From Berberis thunbergii (lineage: Eukaryota; Streptophyta; Magnoliopsida; Ranunculales; Berberidaceae): a stretch of 64,000 nt of DNA. Location: contig QNQO01000450.1 in the NCBI GenBank assembly GCA_003290165.1, forward strand, positions 1 through 64,000, read 5' to 3'. Shown piece by piece: positions 44,801 to 54,542 of the stretch; position 1 is the stretch's first letter, and every line of letters starts with the position of its first letter. Under the pieces are notes generated by a model. The model did no database searches. It was given only the letters and a program-made list of their open reading frames with translations, and was not told the origin of the DNA. Both the position numbers and the translations under genes were made by a program.

Positions 44801-44934
44801 TGTTCACGATCTGCGATGAACAGTAGATCGAAGCTAGCTTCTCCTCCAAATCCTAGAATCGCCTCCCTTTCTCCCATAACTCGTTTGTACGTTCTAGGCT
44901 TAATTAGAGGCCTTGGTTGAAAGAATAATGTTAT
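41849..44934 (-). mobile_element. LINE insertion retaining ORF1 only, with 14-bp target duplication
   Basis: A 3058-base insert (41863-44920) lies between two copies of AAGAATAATGTTAT (41849-41862 and 44921-44934). Read on the minus strand it starts TCAACCAAGGCC, carries an ORF1 of the L1 type, has a short 3' region with GGTTTGGGGACCCTC, and ends in an A-tail at about 41873-41863. ORF2 (endonuclease and RT) is absent. Target duplication and tail show it was moved by target-primed reverse transcription, using enzymes from another LINE. The target site is exactly the left edge of the copia LTR that starts at 44929. Confidence 0.9.
42449..44672 (-). pseudogene. LINE ORF1 (DUF4283 and zinc knuckle), broken
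   Basis: Segments in order: MSIPITQGAGLSIIPHGETL at 44672 with an all-helical N-terminal part, a Gln/Asn-rich linker (44312-44097), a DUF4283-like block (43943-43380; NFEMHIHGDKNFVFRF, PIWITLKKIPLFLW and SRLSFARLCVEIDV), a CCHC-type knuckle around 43130 (CHYCAVFYHSTMHC) and a Thr/Asn/Glu-rich tail ending at 42449. Frame changes separate the pieces near 44370, 44090, 43380-43233 and 43009. Around 43200-43500 an inserted repeat with AGTATCACTTTT/AAAAGTGATAC symmetry breaks the frame. It would bind LINE RNA if intact. Confidence 0.75.
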
Positions 44935-45257
44935 CAATAACACACAAATACAACAATACAATAATAACAATAGTACGCAACGAACACAACAATATTATGT
45001 GGTTCGGCAAATGGCATACTCCTCGAGTGATGATGACCCTACTTATTAATTCCATGAATACAATAAGAAGATACAAAATTTTACTAGCGAAAAGTTTACT
45101 AACAGAAAATGGCTGCATCACAAACTATTAGAATATGTAGGGCTTGCACTCAATATAGCCAAGCCCAAGTCCAAGATTGATCTACCTCTACAAGAAGGAA
45201 AGTAGAAGAATAAGAAAGTCACAAATAGGGAAGTCATAATATGAAAGGCTCTTTACA

Positions 45258-45269
45258 TGGTATCAGAGC
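45258..45269 (+). other. Primer-binding site (initiator Met tRNA) of the TRIM
   Basis: TGGTATCAGAGC directly abuts the CA end of the left LTR, the classic copia/TRIM primer site. Confidence 0.9.
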
Positions 45270-45624
45270 AACTTTTTTTGGTGACCTAAAACTCTGGGGA
45301 ATCAAGCTCTTCCCCGCCTTCAATGACTACGCTAGACGCAAGAGGCGGGGAAGGGATGACAGTAGCAGGAACATCCTCAACAACAAGTTAAGCCAAATTG
45401 AAGGGAAATCGCACTCTACAACAACTTCATGCAGAGCAGGCACACGCAGCCAACTTGCAACTCAAACAAGGAAGGGAGTACAACAACTATAGTCTGCCTC
45501 AATCAATCAACAATAGCAACTTAGTGGTGTTTCTGATCTTCAAACAGCAACAACTTTACGTAGCCAGATCCTCAACCTTGACGCCAATCAGCAAGCCCAA
45601 TGAGAGATCACAAAAAAAATGTTG

Positions 45625-45765
45625 ACTCGAATTGAACAATAACAAAAGTTGTGTTGTCTCGAATTGACAATACCAAAATCTGTATTGACTCGAATTGAGC
45701 AATACCAAAATCTGTGTTGTCTCGAATTGAGCAATACCAAGACTCGAATTGAGTCATGATTTCTT
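45625..45765 (+). repeat. Minisatellite in the TRIM interior, unit about 32 bp
   Basis: Four to five copies of CTCGAATTGAGCAATACCAA followed by AATCTGTGTTG, slightly diverged. Confidence 0.85.
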
Positions 45766-46149
45766 CATACAGAAATCATCCAGAATTCGACAATCATGAT
45801 TTTTTTTACCAAGTTGGACTTCAAAATTTCATCCAAGATGCATATTTCGTCTGCGTTTACATGTCCATCTTGCGGGGGGGGTGTTAGAATATGTATGGCT
45901 TGCATTCAACATAGCCAATTCTAAGTCCAAGATTGATCCACCTCTACAAGAAGGAAAGTAGAAGAATAGGAAAGTCACAAATAGAATAGTCAGAATATTA
46001 AAGTCAAAATAGGACACAATTAGAATATCTTGTATAAGAAGTTTTAAGTTTCATGTTTCTATTAAGTTATGTCAAAGTTAACAATAAAAAAAAAATACAA
46101 TTCTACAACTATTTTTTTTACACAAACTTAGTGGCACACAAAAACAACA

Positions 46150-46440
46150 CAAATGTAGCCATCTTAAAGCCCAAAGCGCAGCAGTCACGCAACATAAAAT
46201 GCAGCCCAAACGCAACACAAAATCAGCCCAAACGCCCACACCAAAACAACATAAACGCAACATTGAAACAGCAGAAAATTAGCATAAATGCAGCACCGAA
46301 ATAGCATAAAATCAATATAAACGCAACACCAAAACAGCAGAAAATGCAACACCAAAATAGCAGAAACGCAACACCAAAATAGCTGAAAACGTAACACCGA
46401 AACAGCTGAAAATCAGCACAAAAATTAGCACAAACTCCTG
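46150..46440. repeat. Degenerate short tandem repeat in the copia LTR
   Basis: Many imperfect units of about 18-24 bases around CGCAACACCAAAACAGC and AGAAAATCAGCA. The same motif, with fewer units, lies in the other LTR (about 48895-49130). It produces Cys/Phe-rich open frames on the minus strand that are not genes. Confidence 0.8.
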
Positions 46441-46901
46441 CATTGTTCTCCTTCAATCACCAAGGCTTTATGGAAAAACTAGAGTCCTAAATTAGGAACT
46501 CTTGTTCTCCATCTCAAACTAGGAAAATAAAGTCTTGTTCTCTATCCAAAACTAGGAAAGGATTGTCCAAACAATTAGAAACTCTTTTCACTATTCAAAA
46601 CAAAAAGGCAAGAGTCCCAATTTGATTACTCTTGTTTGTTACTAAAAACCAATATGAGCCAAAATTCTACAAACTCCACCTTGGCTCATATTTCAGTCCA
46701 CTCTCATGGATCTCCACCTTGGCATGAAATCGACAATTCGCCAAGACCCAAACCATCAGCACCATACAACGTCCTAAAGGCGTAATGCCCCAAAGGGCCT
46801 TAACAATAATAAATGTTGGTCAAGTTGAGAAAACACTCAAATTTGACCAAAACATTTCCAAATCTGCAAAAATACATATAATGATCATACTCACTTCGTG
46901 T

Positions 46902-47156
46902 TTACTTTAGTGTCAACATAAATGTGTCAAACTTGTTATACCACTGTCGTGGTGACTGTTTCAATCCATACAAAGGCTTCTTTAATTTGCATACAAAATC
47001 TTTATTGCCAACAATTACAAATCCAACAAGCTGATACTCTTCTAAATCTCCATGCTTGTGCTCCAAGTCAAACTGTGTAACTAAAACTAAAAGGACCCAT
47101 ATTAAGGTGTGTTTCACTACCGGTGAGAAAACTGCATCATAAACAACACCTTCCAA
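46902..47156 (-). pseudogene. Copia reverse transcriptase scrap
   Basis: Contains VFSPVVKHTLIWVLLVLV, then KLKKPLYGLKQSPRQWYNKF. About 85 codons of the RT N-terminal half remain; the catalytic YVDD part and RNase H are missing, the sequence running directly into the 3' LTR. Confidence 0.82.
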
Positions 47157-47243
47157 CTGTGCATACCCTTTTGCTACTAATCTTGCCTCATAACGTACAC
47201 CATTACCTCGAAGTTTGGAGAATCGTCCACCTTTTTGCTGACT

Positions 47244-47696
47244 TTATTCCACAATAGGAACCTCTTCATCCACTATATCAGACACATCATTAATTTTTAC
47301 TTTATCAATAACAACATTATCATCTATACTAAATTTCCTTGGAGTAATAATAAGCTTCACCTGTTCCACATCATCATCAAGGAAATATAAATTTCCATGT
47401 CTCTTGCCTTCCATAATCATACGGTCATCATATAACACAATCCCACATTCACTGGTAAACTTGTACCCTCCAGATTCTAAAGCACCCAAAGAAATCAAAC
47501 TTTTACGCAAATCAGGAGCATGTTTGAACTCAGTCAAAACTATAACTTCATCAAACATCTGAACTCGAACTGTACCAACTCCAATAGTTTTGCATTCAAA
47601 ATCATTACTCATCAAAACATTTTCACATTCTACGAATTTGTAGGAAGTGAACCAATCCCTATAAGGGCACATATGATACGTGGCGCCCGAGTCCAA
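47244..47696 (-). pseudogene. Copia protease region
   Basis: Opens in MDSGATYHMCPYRDWF, the copia protease start in which the active-site D-S-G is seen, and continues LISLGALESGGYKF and ERH-like codons (EGKRHGNLYFL) typical of the protease/pre-integrase region. A frameshift lies at its N-terminus near 47700. The integrase that should follow is deleted. Confidence 0.8.
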
Positions 47697-47977
47697 TAAC
47701 CTTCTATCTATAAATAATTACTAGAAGTAACACTCAACACCTCATCAACATTAAAAAAATTGGATGCTTGAGCCACAGATGTTGCTCCATTTTCTAACAA
47801 TTTCTTTTTCCTCTCTTCCTTAGCCTTAAGCTTAGGACAATCCTTCACGGGTTGGGTACGGGATGAAAAAGCGATTTCACGCTTAAATATGTGACCAATC
47901 TCATGAAAATAATATCTATCAGAATGATCATAGTTTTCATATTTTGAACGATTCCTTTTTTCACCATAACCTTTATA

Positions 47978-48574
47978 CTATGTCCTTCCCTTTGCAACCA
48001 AGCCTTCAACTTGAACCTCATCACTAGCATCATGCTTCCTAGCAGCCTTAGACAACAAGGTTGAAGTAACAACATCAAATGAAATCTCTTGTTTACCATA
48101 CAAGAAAGTATTAACTATTGTATCATACGAATCATGAAAAGTACAAAGCAAAATAATAGCTTTATCTTTATCATCAACTTCATCTCCCAAGTTAGACAAA
48201 TCAGTAACAATTTTGCAAAAGTCATTAATATGTTCGTTCATAGACTTACTTCGATCCATCTTGAGCATGTAGAGTTTTTTCTTAAGATAAAGCATCATAG
48301 TGAGAGATTTTTTTAAATACATGTTTTCCAGCTTTTCCCAAAGATCTTTTGCCGAGGTTTCCTTTTGGTAGTTGTAGATCACATCCTTCGACAAGCATAA
48401 ACGAATTGTGCTACAAACACTCATATCAAGTTCTTCTGATTCATCATCATCCATTTTTTTAGGTTTACCTTTCAACGCTTTGTACAACTTCTCTTTGATA
48501 AGAACATCCTTTACTTGGGTTTCCCATAAACCAAAGTTATTACAGTCATTAAACTTCACGATTCCATAAATCAA
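47978..48574 (-). pseudogene. Copia gag
   Basis: About 198 residues of the UBN2/retrotran-gag type: FNDCNNFGLWETQVKDVL near the start, then SAKDLWEKLENMYLKKSL, YMLKMDRSKSMNEHINDF and DKAIILLCTFHDSYDTIV. The frame is open here but shifts just afterwards (about 47980), and the zinc knuckle region at 47950-47830 is broken. Gag forms the element particle around its RNA. Confidence 0.82.
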
Positions 48575-48647
48575 AGCCCCCTTGCAAACTTTGAATCCGA
48601 AGAACCTGAATTGTCACCCAACTTCTACTTCCAAGGATCAAAGTAGT

Positions 48648-48661
48648 GTCTCTGATACCCA
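48648..48661 (-). other. Primer-binding site of copia element 2
   Basis: On the minus strand TGGGTATCAGAGAC adjoins the 5' LTR; it is a slightly altered initiator Met tRNA site. Confidence 0.8.
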
Positions 48662-48662
48662 T

Positions 48663-49352
48663 TGTTATCAATAACACACAAATACACCAGCACAATAATA
48701 ACAATAGCATGTAATGAAGACAATGATATTACGTGGTTTGATAAATTGCCGATTCCACGAGTGATGATGGCACTACTTATTAATTCCAAGAATACGATAA
48801 GAAAATACAAAATTTTATTAACGAAAAGTTTACTAACAGAAAAACATCTGCCTCACAAACTTAGTGGCACACAAAAGCAATTGTCACGAAGCCCAAGGCA
48901 CAACATTCACGCAACACAAAATGCAGCAAAAAATACAACACAAAATCAACCCAAACAATAGAAACGTAATACTGAAACAACATAAAATTAACACATAAAA
49001 TCAACATAAACGTAACATTGAAACAATAGAAAATCAGCATAAACATAGCACCAAAGCGGCATAAACACAACATTGAAACAATTGAAAATGTAACACCGAA
49101 ACAATTGAAAATCAACATAGAAATCAACACAAACTACTGCTCTCCTTCAATCACCAAGGCTTTATGGGAAAATAAGAGTCTTAAATTAGGAATTCTTGTT
49201 CTCCATCTCAAAGTATGAATCTCCACCGAAACTAAGAAAGGAGAGTCCAAACAATTAGAAATTCCTTTCACTATCCAAAATAAACAAGGGAAGAGTCCCA
49301 ATTTGAGAACTCTTGTTTGTTACTAAAAACCAATATGAGCTAAAATTCTACA
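48663..49352 (-). repeat. 5' LTR of copia element 2
   Basis: 690 bases, uninterrupted partner of 44929-46671. On the plus strand it begins TGTTATCAATAACACAC and ends GAGCTAAAATTCTACA. It contains a short form of the CAACACCGAAACAATTG repeat. Confidence 0.85.
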
Positions 49353-50246
49353 AATACACCATATATTATCGTCTCAAGAACTATGTTGAACCACATTCAC
49401 TTGCCATAGTTGCATGACTTGCAAAGATGGCATGAGTTCATACCGTATAGGGAAAAAAATCAAATGAAGAACAAACACTGAATATCAAAAGATTGGCTAA
49501 AACAAGTTCATTTTATCTGAACACTCAAATGATGGTCGTGATAGTGGGGTTGAATTATTTTAATGAGTTAATGGATGATGAAACTTCAAATTACAAGAAG
49601 AAATTATATGTTATTGGTTTGAATTTGCAGCCAATTTTGCTGAACCAAACAGAGCCTGAATTGCGAAAATTTGTTTGGGGATCTGGAAGTCTACTAAATA
49701 TTGGAATTGATGATCTATCTAAGGTCTTTGGATTTCCAATAACCAAAATGTTAGGAAACCAGGTTTTTGTAACCATGTTTTGCAACCAGTGTGACGTGGC
49801 GTGATCTTGAAAGAATGATAAAATCCCCAAAATGTTTATGTGTATCTCGAGGTTGTAAAAAATTTCTTCGGTGATGCCTAGTTGCAGAACCTAGTTCCCT
49901 AGCCTCACTCTTCCAAAAATCAATTAGCAAAGTGGACCCCAAGTTTACTCCTAAAACATAGGAAACTCATGTCATATTGGCATATGCTAAAACTCATTTA
50001 GTTGTACTTAAAGATCAGACTTTGTTGCATGAATCAAAATCCCAATTGAAATGCTTTATGCAGATGTATAACCCAAAAGTATTTTCTTTAATTTGGTACT
50101 TCTCAATAAAATTTAAATCTACCATAATAGTTTGATGCAAACCTCCACTGGTTGAATAGGAAAGGACTCTGAGGTGCAGGATGTTGTTTTTCAAGGCTCT
50201 CTTTGACATAAATCATAACATGCTCCTTTATATTTTGGACTTTGGT
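49353..50246. other. Spacer with one unrecognised frame
   Basis: A plus-strand frame at 49493-49804 (about 100 codons) includes NYFNELMDDETSNYKKKL and LLNIGIDDLSKVFGFPITK. It has no recognised domain, no neighbouring exon and no known start context; it may be chance or a relic. The rest shows nothing. Confidence 0.4.
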
Positions 50247-50254
50247 CTTCGTAT

Positions 50255-51547
50255 TAGGGTTGGGCAAGTCCGGGTAACCGGCCCAAAAATCTAGACCGAA
50301 CGGAATAAGGCTGATTAACCGGATCTCGGTTAATTGAATTCTCGTTTCGGATCGGGCCGGTCTCGGTCCATTCAACCAGATATTTTTTTTTCTCTTTTTT
50401 TCTCTCCCCTCTCCCTTCTCCTCCCTCTCCATCAGACAAGAAAAAAATGTTTTTTCTCCCCTCTCGCCCTGCTCTTGCCATCTCGCCATTAGCGCCCTGC
50501 TCTCGCCATCAGCATCTCGCCAACACCATCTCGCCCTGCTCTCTCTGGATCATCTCTATCTGCAGCTCTGTACAGCTCCGGATCGGCCAAGAATGAACTT
50601 CATGGTTGCTTTTATCCCAATTGCATTGTTGTTGGAGCCGTTGTGGTGGTGCTGCTCCAATAACTTCGATGAGCTTGTGAAGTAACATGATGATTTGGAG
50701 TACTAATAGAGTTGTTGAAGATGTGGGGACACTCTTGATGATGGTGATGAGATGTTGAAGGCATGTTTGGTTGATCATCTTCCAAACCTTTTTTTGTTAC
50801 TAATTGATCCCATATTGAAAACATGGGTTGGTGTTTGATGAAACTAAAATTTAAAATCAAAATTTTGTCAACAGATGTATTTGACATCAGGGACGGAGCC
50901 ACTAGGGGGCAAGTTCCCCACTGAATTTTTTTTTCTTTTCCCTATTATGCTCACCCTTGCGACATCAGGGTGGGTTCATGTATGCTTACCAGAATTCTGC
51001 AGGGAGGCTCATGGGGTTCTTCCCCAATGAGGATGAGGTTGCGAGGTACAAAAAAAGGGGTGGTACTTTTTAGGGTTTTGTAGGTTCTGTTCCCCTCTCT
51101 TGTTTTGTTTAGTGAAAAAAAATGAGAATTGGTGATAAACAATTAGGGATTTGTGTTTGTTTTCATAATTTGAATGGTTTCAATAATCTGATTGTTCTCC
51201 TAAGAGTTACAATACTGATTTTGTTGCATTGCATGTGAGCTTTGCATCAAGAGGTTCTGGATTTGTTTATCAAAATTTTATGTCAATTTCCTGAAAAATG
51301 AAGGTTATATTACTGAATTGGTGCTATTAGACCTGTGTTTAGATCACTCCTTATCGATTATCACTAATTCAGTAAGGCTACCCGGGCCGGTTACCCGACA
51401 GGCTTCAGAATTGGAAACCAAGGCCAGGACCAGAAACTTCGGGTCGGGCCGGGCTTTTACAACCAAAATTTTTTTAATTAATTAAAACTGATCCGAACCG
51501 ACCCGATCGGTCCGGTCCGGGTTTTCAGTCCTAAATGCCCACCCCTA
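50255..51547. mobile_element. hAT-type non-autonomous element 3
   Basis: 1293 bases with a perfect 8-bp duplication CTTCGTAT (50247-50254 and 51548-51555). Ends: TAGGGTTGGGCA and, inverted, TAGGGGTGGGCA. Its last 170 bases nearly match the end of hAT element 1 (ACCAGAAACTTCGGG, GGGCTTTTACAACC, TTTTTTTAATTAATTAAAA), so the two belong to one family, but the interiors differ. The interior here includes a CT/CTCGCC-rich tract (50390-50530) and, on the minus strand, a frame of about 96 codons (50902-50612). Confidence 0.9.
50612..50902 (-). pseudogene. Possible captured coding fragment in hAT element 3
   Basis: The frame includes KHQPMFSIWDQLVTKKGLED, STSHHHHQECPHIFNNSI and PNHHVTSQAHRSYWSS. The His/Ser/Asn-rich composition resembles the C-terminal part of plant transcription factors, but no family is recognised. 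If real, it is internal cargo analogous to that of hAT element 2. Confidence 0.3.
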
Positions 51548-51555
51548 CTTCGTAT

Positions 51556-52366
51556 TGTAAAAAACTTGTGATACGAATGGTGTATGTATTGAAGTGGATA
51601 AACACTTCAAACACACCCTTTTTTCCCATTTTGTGCAGGGTTGTGCTCGTCCTGGTTGTAAAAATCTTGCTTAGCTCATGTAAATTTTTTCACAAGGTGG
51701 GATTCGAGGACACAAATTTTTTCACAAGAAAGTTACACATGCCTATTTCATGCACTTAATTCATCTACATAGAAATTTCAGAATACATTGATATTATCTG
51801 GGGAAGATCACTTGATTTGTTTGTTTGTTGTGGTTTTTTTTTTGGTTTTTTTTGTTTTTTATAAATATTAGGTCGTTGAACTCATTTGGAGTTGAAGAAC
51901 ATGCCACACAAGGTAGAGAATTTTAAATCATTTAATTCCACCATGAATTTGATGATTGCATATGATAGAGTTAGAAATTTAAAAAACTTACGATTTTCAG
52001 CAAGGATGATCTACATGGCAAAGAACTCATCCATAGAAAATCAACTTATTCTAGAATTTCTAGGTGGGTTAAGTATGTGTGTGAACTTTTTTTTGTCAAA
52101 ACTCTTTGTTCCCGGGTCTACCATAATAGTTATCGAAATGTCTTATGAGAATGGGCAATTTTAAGAGAAAGTGCAACAATGAAATGTCATTTACTAACCA
52201 CATTCAAAGAAATTTAGACACTCTTTCACGTACTCTTGAATCTTACATGTACATATGTGATATATGCATATTTCTTTTTCTCTTTTGCAAATGGTTCTAC
52301 AAATCCTTGCATTACAATCATTAAATCACGCTCCAAAAACATAGAAGGTATAAAATAAAAATTCAT
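51556..52366. other. AT-rich spacer
   Basis: No supported gene. The plus-strand frame 51886-52164 (RNLKNLRFSARMIYMAKNSS) has no known domain. Confidence 0.45.
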
Positions 52367-52368
52367 TA

Positions 52369-53081
52369 CAGTACAACCTCTCTATAATAATAATGTATGG
52401 ACCAAACCAATTTTATTACTATAGGAGGTTATAGTTTAATGGTGGTGTAGTTACAAAAATTATTTCAAGCATTGCAAAGTTAGGACCTCGAATGTCGATG
52501 AATTGCAAGTTACGAATGAAATAGATCAAGAGAATGAAAGAGTCGTTGAATAATTGAATTATCAGATTTGACACTAGTCCAATGGATATTCCACTGTCAT
52601 CCAAATGAGCAACAAGTCTTGAGCACTTTAACTGAGAAAGAAATCATTTGTTGCAATTAGGCAATAGGGTAAGGAAAAAATTTGAAGGATGACGATACGA
52701 ACATACTAAAAGTTTCATGTCAAAAAGCTATAAACATGTTTGAGAAGCTAAAAGCAGTTTAGCTTCAACAAAAAGGTGTCTATGTTGATGAGTTATTACA
52801 TAGTCGCAAGCTAAAAGACATGACAATAACACTAAAGAATAAATTATTGTCCAAACAACTTTAGATAAATATTTATTCAATCTTAAAATTTAATTGTGAT
52901 ATATATATAATTCTTATTGACAATTACTACTATTTGGTTGCAAATTTCTTGAGACAGACCTAAAAAAATTATAACTTATTACTATGTAAAGTTAATTCCT
53001 ATTTATAACTTAGCTAAAATAGAGATGCAATTAAGTGGAGGTTATTCTTATATAGAGTATCACTATAAGGAGGTTTTACTA
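52369..53081. mobile_element. Pogo-like (Lemi/Emigrant-type) element remnant
   Basis: The left end CAGTACAACCTCTCTATAA after TA (52367-52368) and the right end CTATAAGGAGGTTTTACTA mirror each other and match the CAGTAAAACCTCTATAA-type ends of plant pogo-like elements. On the plus strand near 52690-52790 codons such as KDDDTNILKVSCQKAINMF and KLKAV resemble the acidic C-terminal tail of pogo/Tigger-type transposases, broken by stops. The right target base pair has drifted. Confidence 0.6.
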
Positions 53082-53267
53082 AATATGCAATTATTTACAC
53101 AATTGTGTGGAAACAAATCTTATTATATATACTAAATCCAAGTGATAGTTAACAACATCGATGATATTTTAGTCTTTAAAATAGGAAAGACAATAAATGT
53201 CAAAATCAAATCTCGATACTTTCTATGCATGTGAGACACATGTATTAACATTGATTTTCAACTTATT

Positions 53268-53275
53268 ATAAATAA
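53268..53275 (+). promoter_or_regulatory. TATA box of the defensin-like gene
   Basis: TATAAATA lies 46 bases before the start codon at 53321, which leaves a short leader. Confidence 0.55.
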
Positions 53276-53320
53276 GATTGGGCATATGAGACGGATTGTG
53301 CATCATTTGGAGTTATCAAG

Positions 53321-54498
53321 ATGGCGAAGTTCTGTCCTAGCTTTTGGTTTCTATTTGCGCTCATTGTCCTCGTTTCAGGTTACTCTCTCCATTTCCTTTT
53401 CCATTGTCTTCTCTATTATATTTGTTATTAGATTAAGAATACTTGTTATTTGATTAAGATCGAAGAGTTTGATAATCAATTTTGCAAAGAGATCTAAACC
53501 CAGAACTATAAATTCCTACGCCTAACATCAAATTGATGATTTAAGCAAAGATATTTAAACACTCACCCATAAATTATATGCCCAACATCCAAAGAATTTA
53601 AGATAAGAGACCTTAATTATTGTTGGTTTTCAAATCACAAGTTCAAGTATTTAGTTAGGTCTTTGAAAATGCTAGAAACTCATATTTGAAACCAAGGTAA
53701 TGCAACATGATATGAAGTGGATGATAAATTCCTTGAGATATGTGCAAACATCCCCAAATCAAGCCATGTCACCCTGTTGCAAACACCTAGTTCTCTAGCA
53801 AGATTTGTCGTTTAAATTATGATATCAATTATTCCTAGCATTAGATATGAGATCAAGAGTTCTTAAATCAGCCATTTGTATTATTGATTATATTGAGATT
53901 GTGTTTGGCTCTAGAAAATTTGCTCATGGATTATCATTTTATTTCATTTTATCTTATTTTGTTTTTATTAAAGAGAGAAGATTGTGAAAGCATTGGGGAA
54001 AAGTTTTAACTTGGTTGAAGTTGACTATATATTTTGATAAAATTTAATTTCTTATCTCAAGGAGATAAATATCTTACTTTAATTTATTTTCCTTATCACA
54101 TCTTTATTCTTATCCCACCCACTATTAATAATTCAGAAGTGAGGGTCAAATAATAATAATAATAAATAAATAATAATAATTCATTTACTCTTCTGATCTC
54201 CCTCTAGTATTTTATTATATTAATATATAATTAATTCGAGCCCGAACAAAAATTTGATGCAGTACACACTTTTTTTTTCCCTTTATGTAATCCTTTAAAA
54301 AAAGACAAAAGAGCAAAACACAAGAAGGATTAAAAAAAAGGAGAGGGATTCGTCATATAGAATTTAACGTATCTCTAATCTTCTTAAGTCCTTCTCATGT
54401 CAATAACTAGAATGGAAAAAATTTGAATGTCAACGTATCTAGTAATAAACAATTGATATCTCTATCAATAAACCTGCTAAAGACTGAACTATCAGTAC

Positions 54499-54542
<44 letters not shown>

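Larger units (their letters stand above)
45126..46122 (+). mobile_element. TRIM-like small LTR element
   Basis: 997 bases with a 5-base duplication CAAAC (45121-45125 and 46123-46127). The left LTR (45126-45257, 132 bp) and right LTR (45889-46122, 234 bp) share TTAGAATATGTA, GGCTTGCA, CCAAGATTGATC and CTACAAGAAGGAAAGTAGAAG. The left one is shorter and its first TG reads TA. TGGTATCAGAGC follows the left LTR at 45258 and matches the initiator Met tRNA primer site. A purine tract GCGGGGGGGG precedes the right LTR. The 630-base interior has no coding capacity that can be recognised. Confidence 0.86.
44929..46671 (-). repeat. 3' LTR of copia element 2, interrupted by the TRIM
   Basis: Matches 48663-49352: TGTTATCAATAACACACAAATAC at one edge and GAGCCAAAATTCTACA at the other are shared, apart from small changes. 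About 740 bases remain after removing the TRIM and its duplication. Next to it, on the minus strand, is the purine tract AAGGTGGAG that primes plus-strand synthesis (46680-46672). Confidence 0.85.
44929..49352 (-). mobile_element. Internally deleted copia element with nested insertions
   Basis: Two LTRs (44929-46671, interrupted, and 48663-49352) bound gag, protease and a scrap of reverse transcriptase, all on the minus strand. Flanks AATAA (44924-44928) and AATAC (49353-49357) look like a 5-base target duplication with one change. Most of integrase and RT and all of RNase H are missing. The left LTR carries a TRIM-like element, and a LINE landed on its outer edge. Confidence 0.85.

Noticed and set aside
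46078..46456. Cys/Phe-rich minus-strand frames that could suggest a small membrane protein
   Set aside because: They arise from the CAACACCAAAACAGC short repeat inside the copia LTR.
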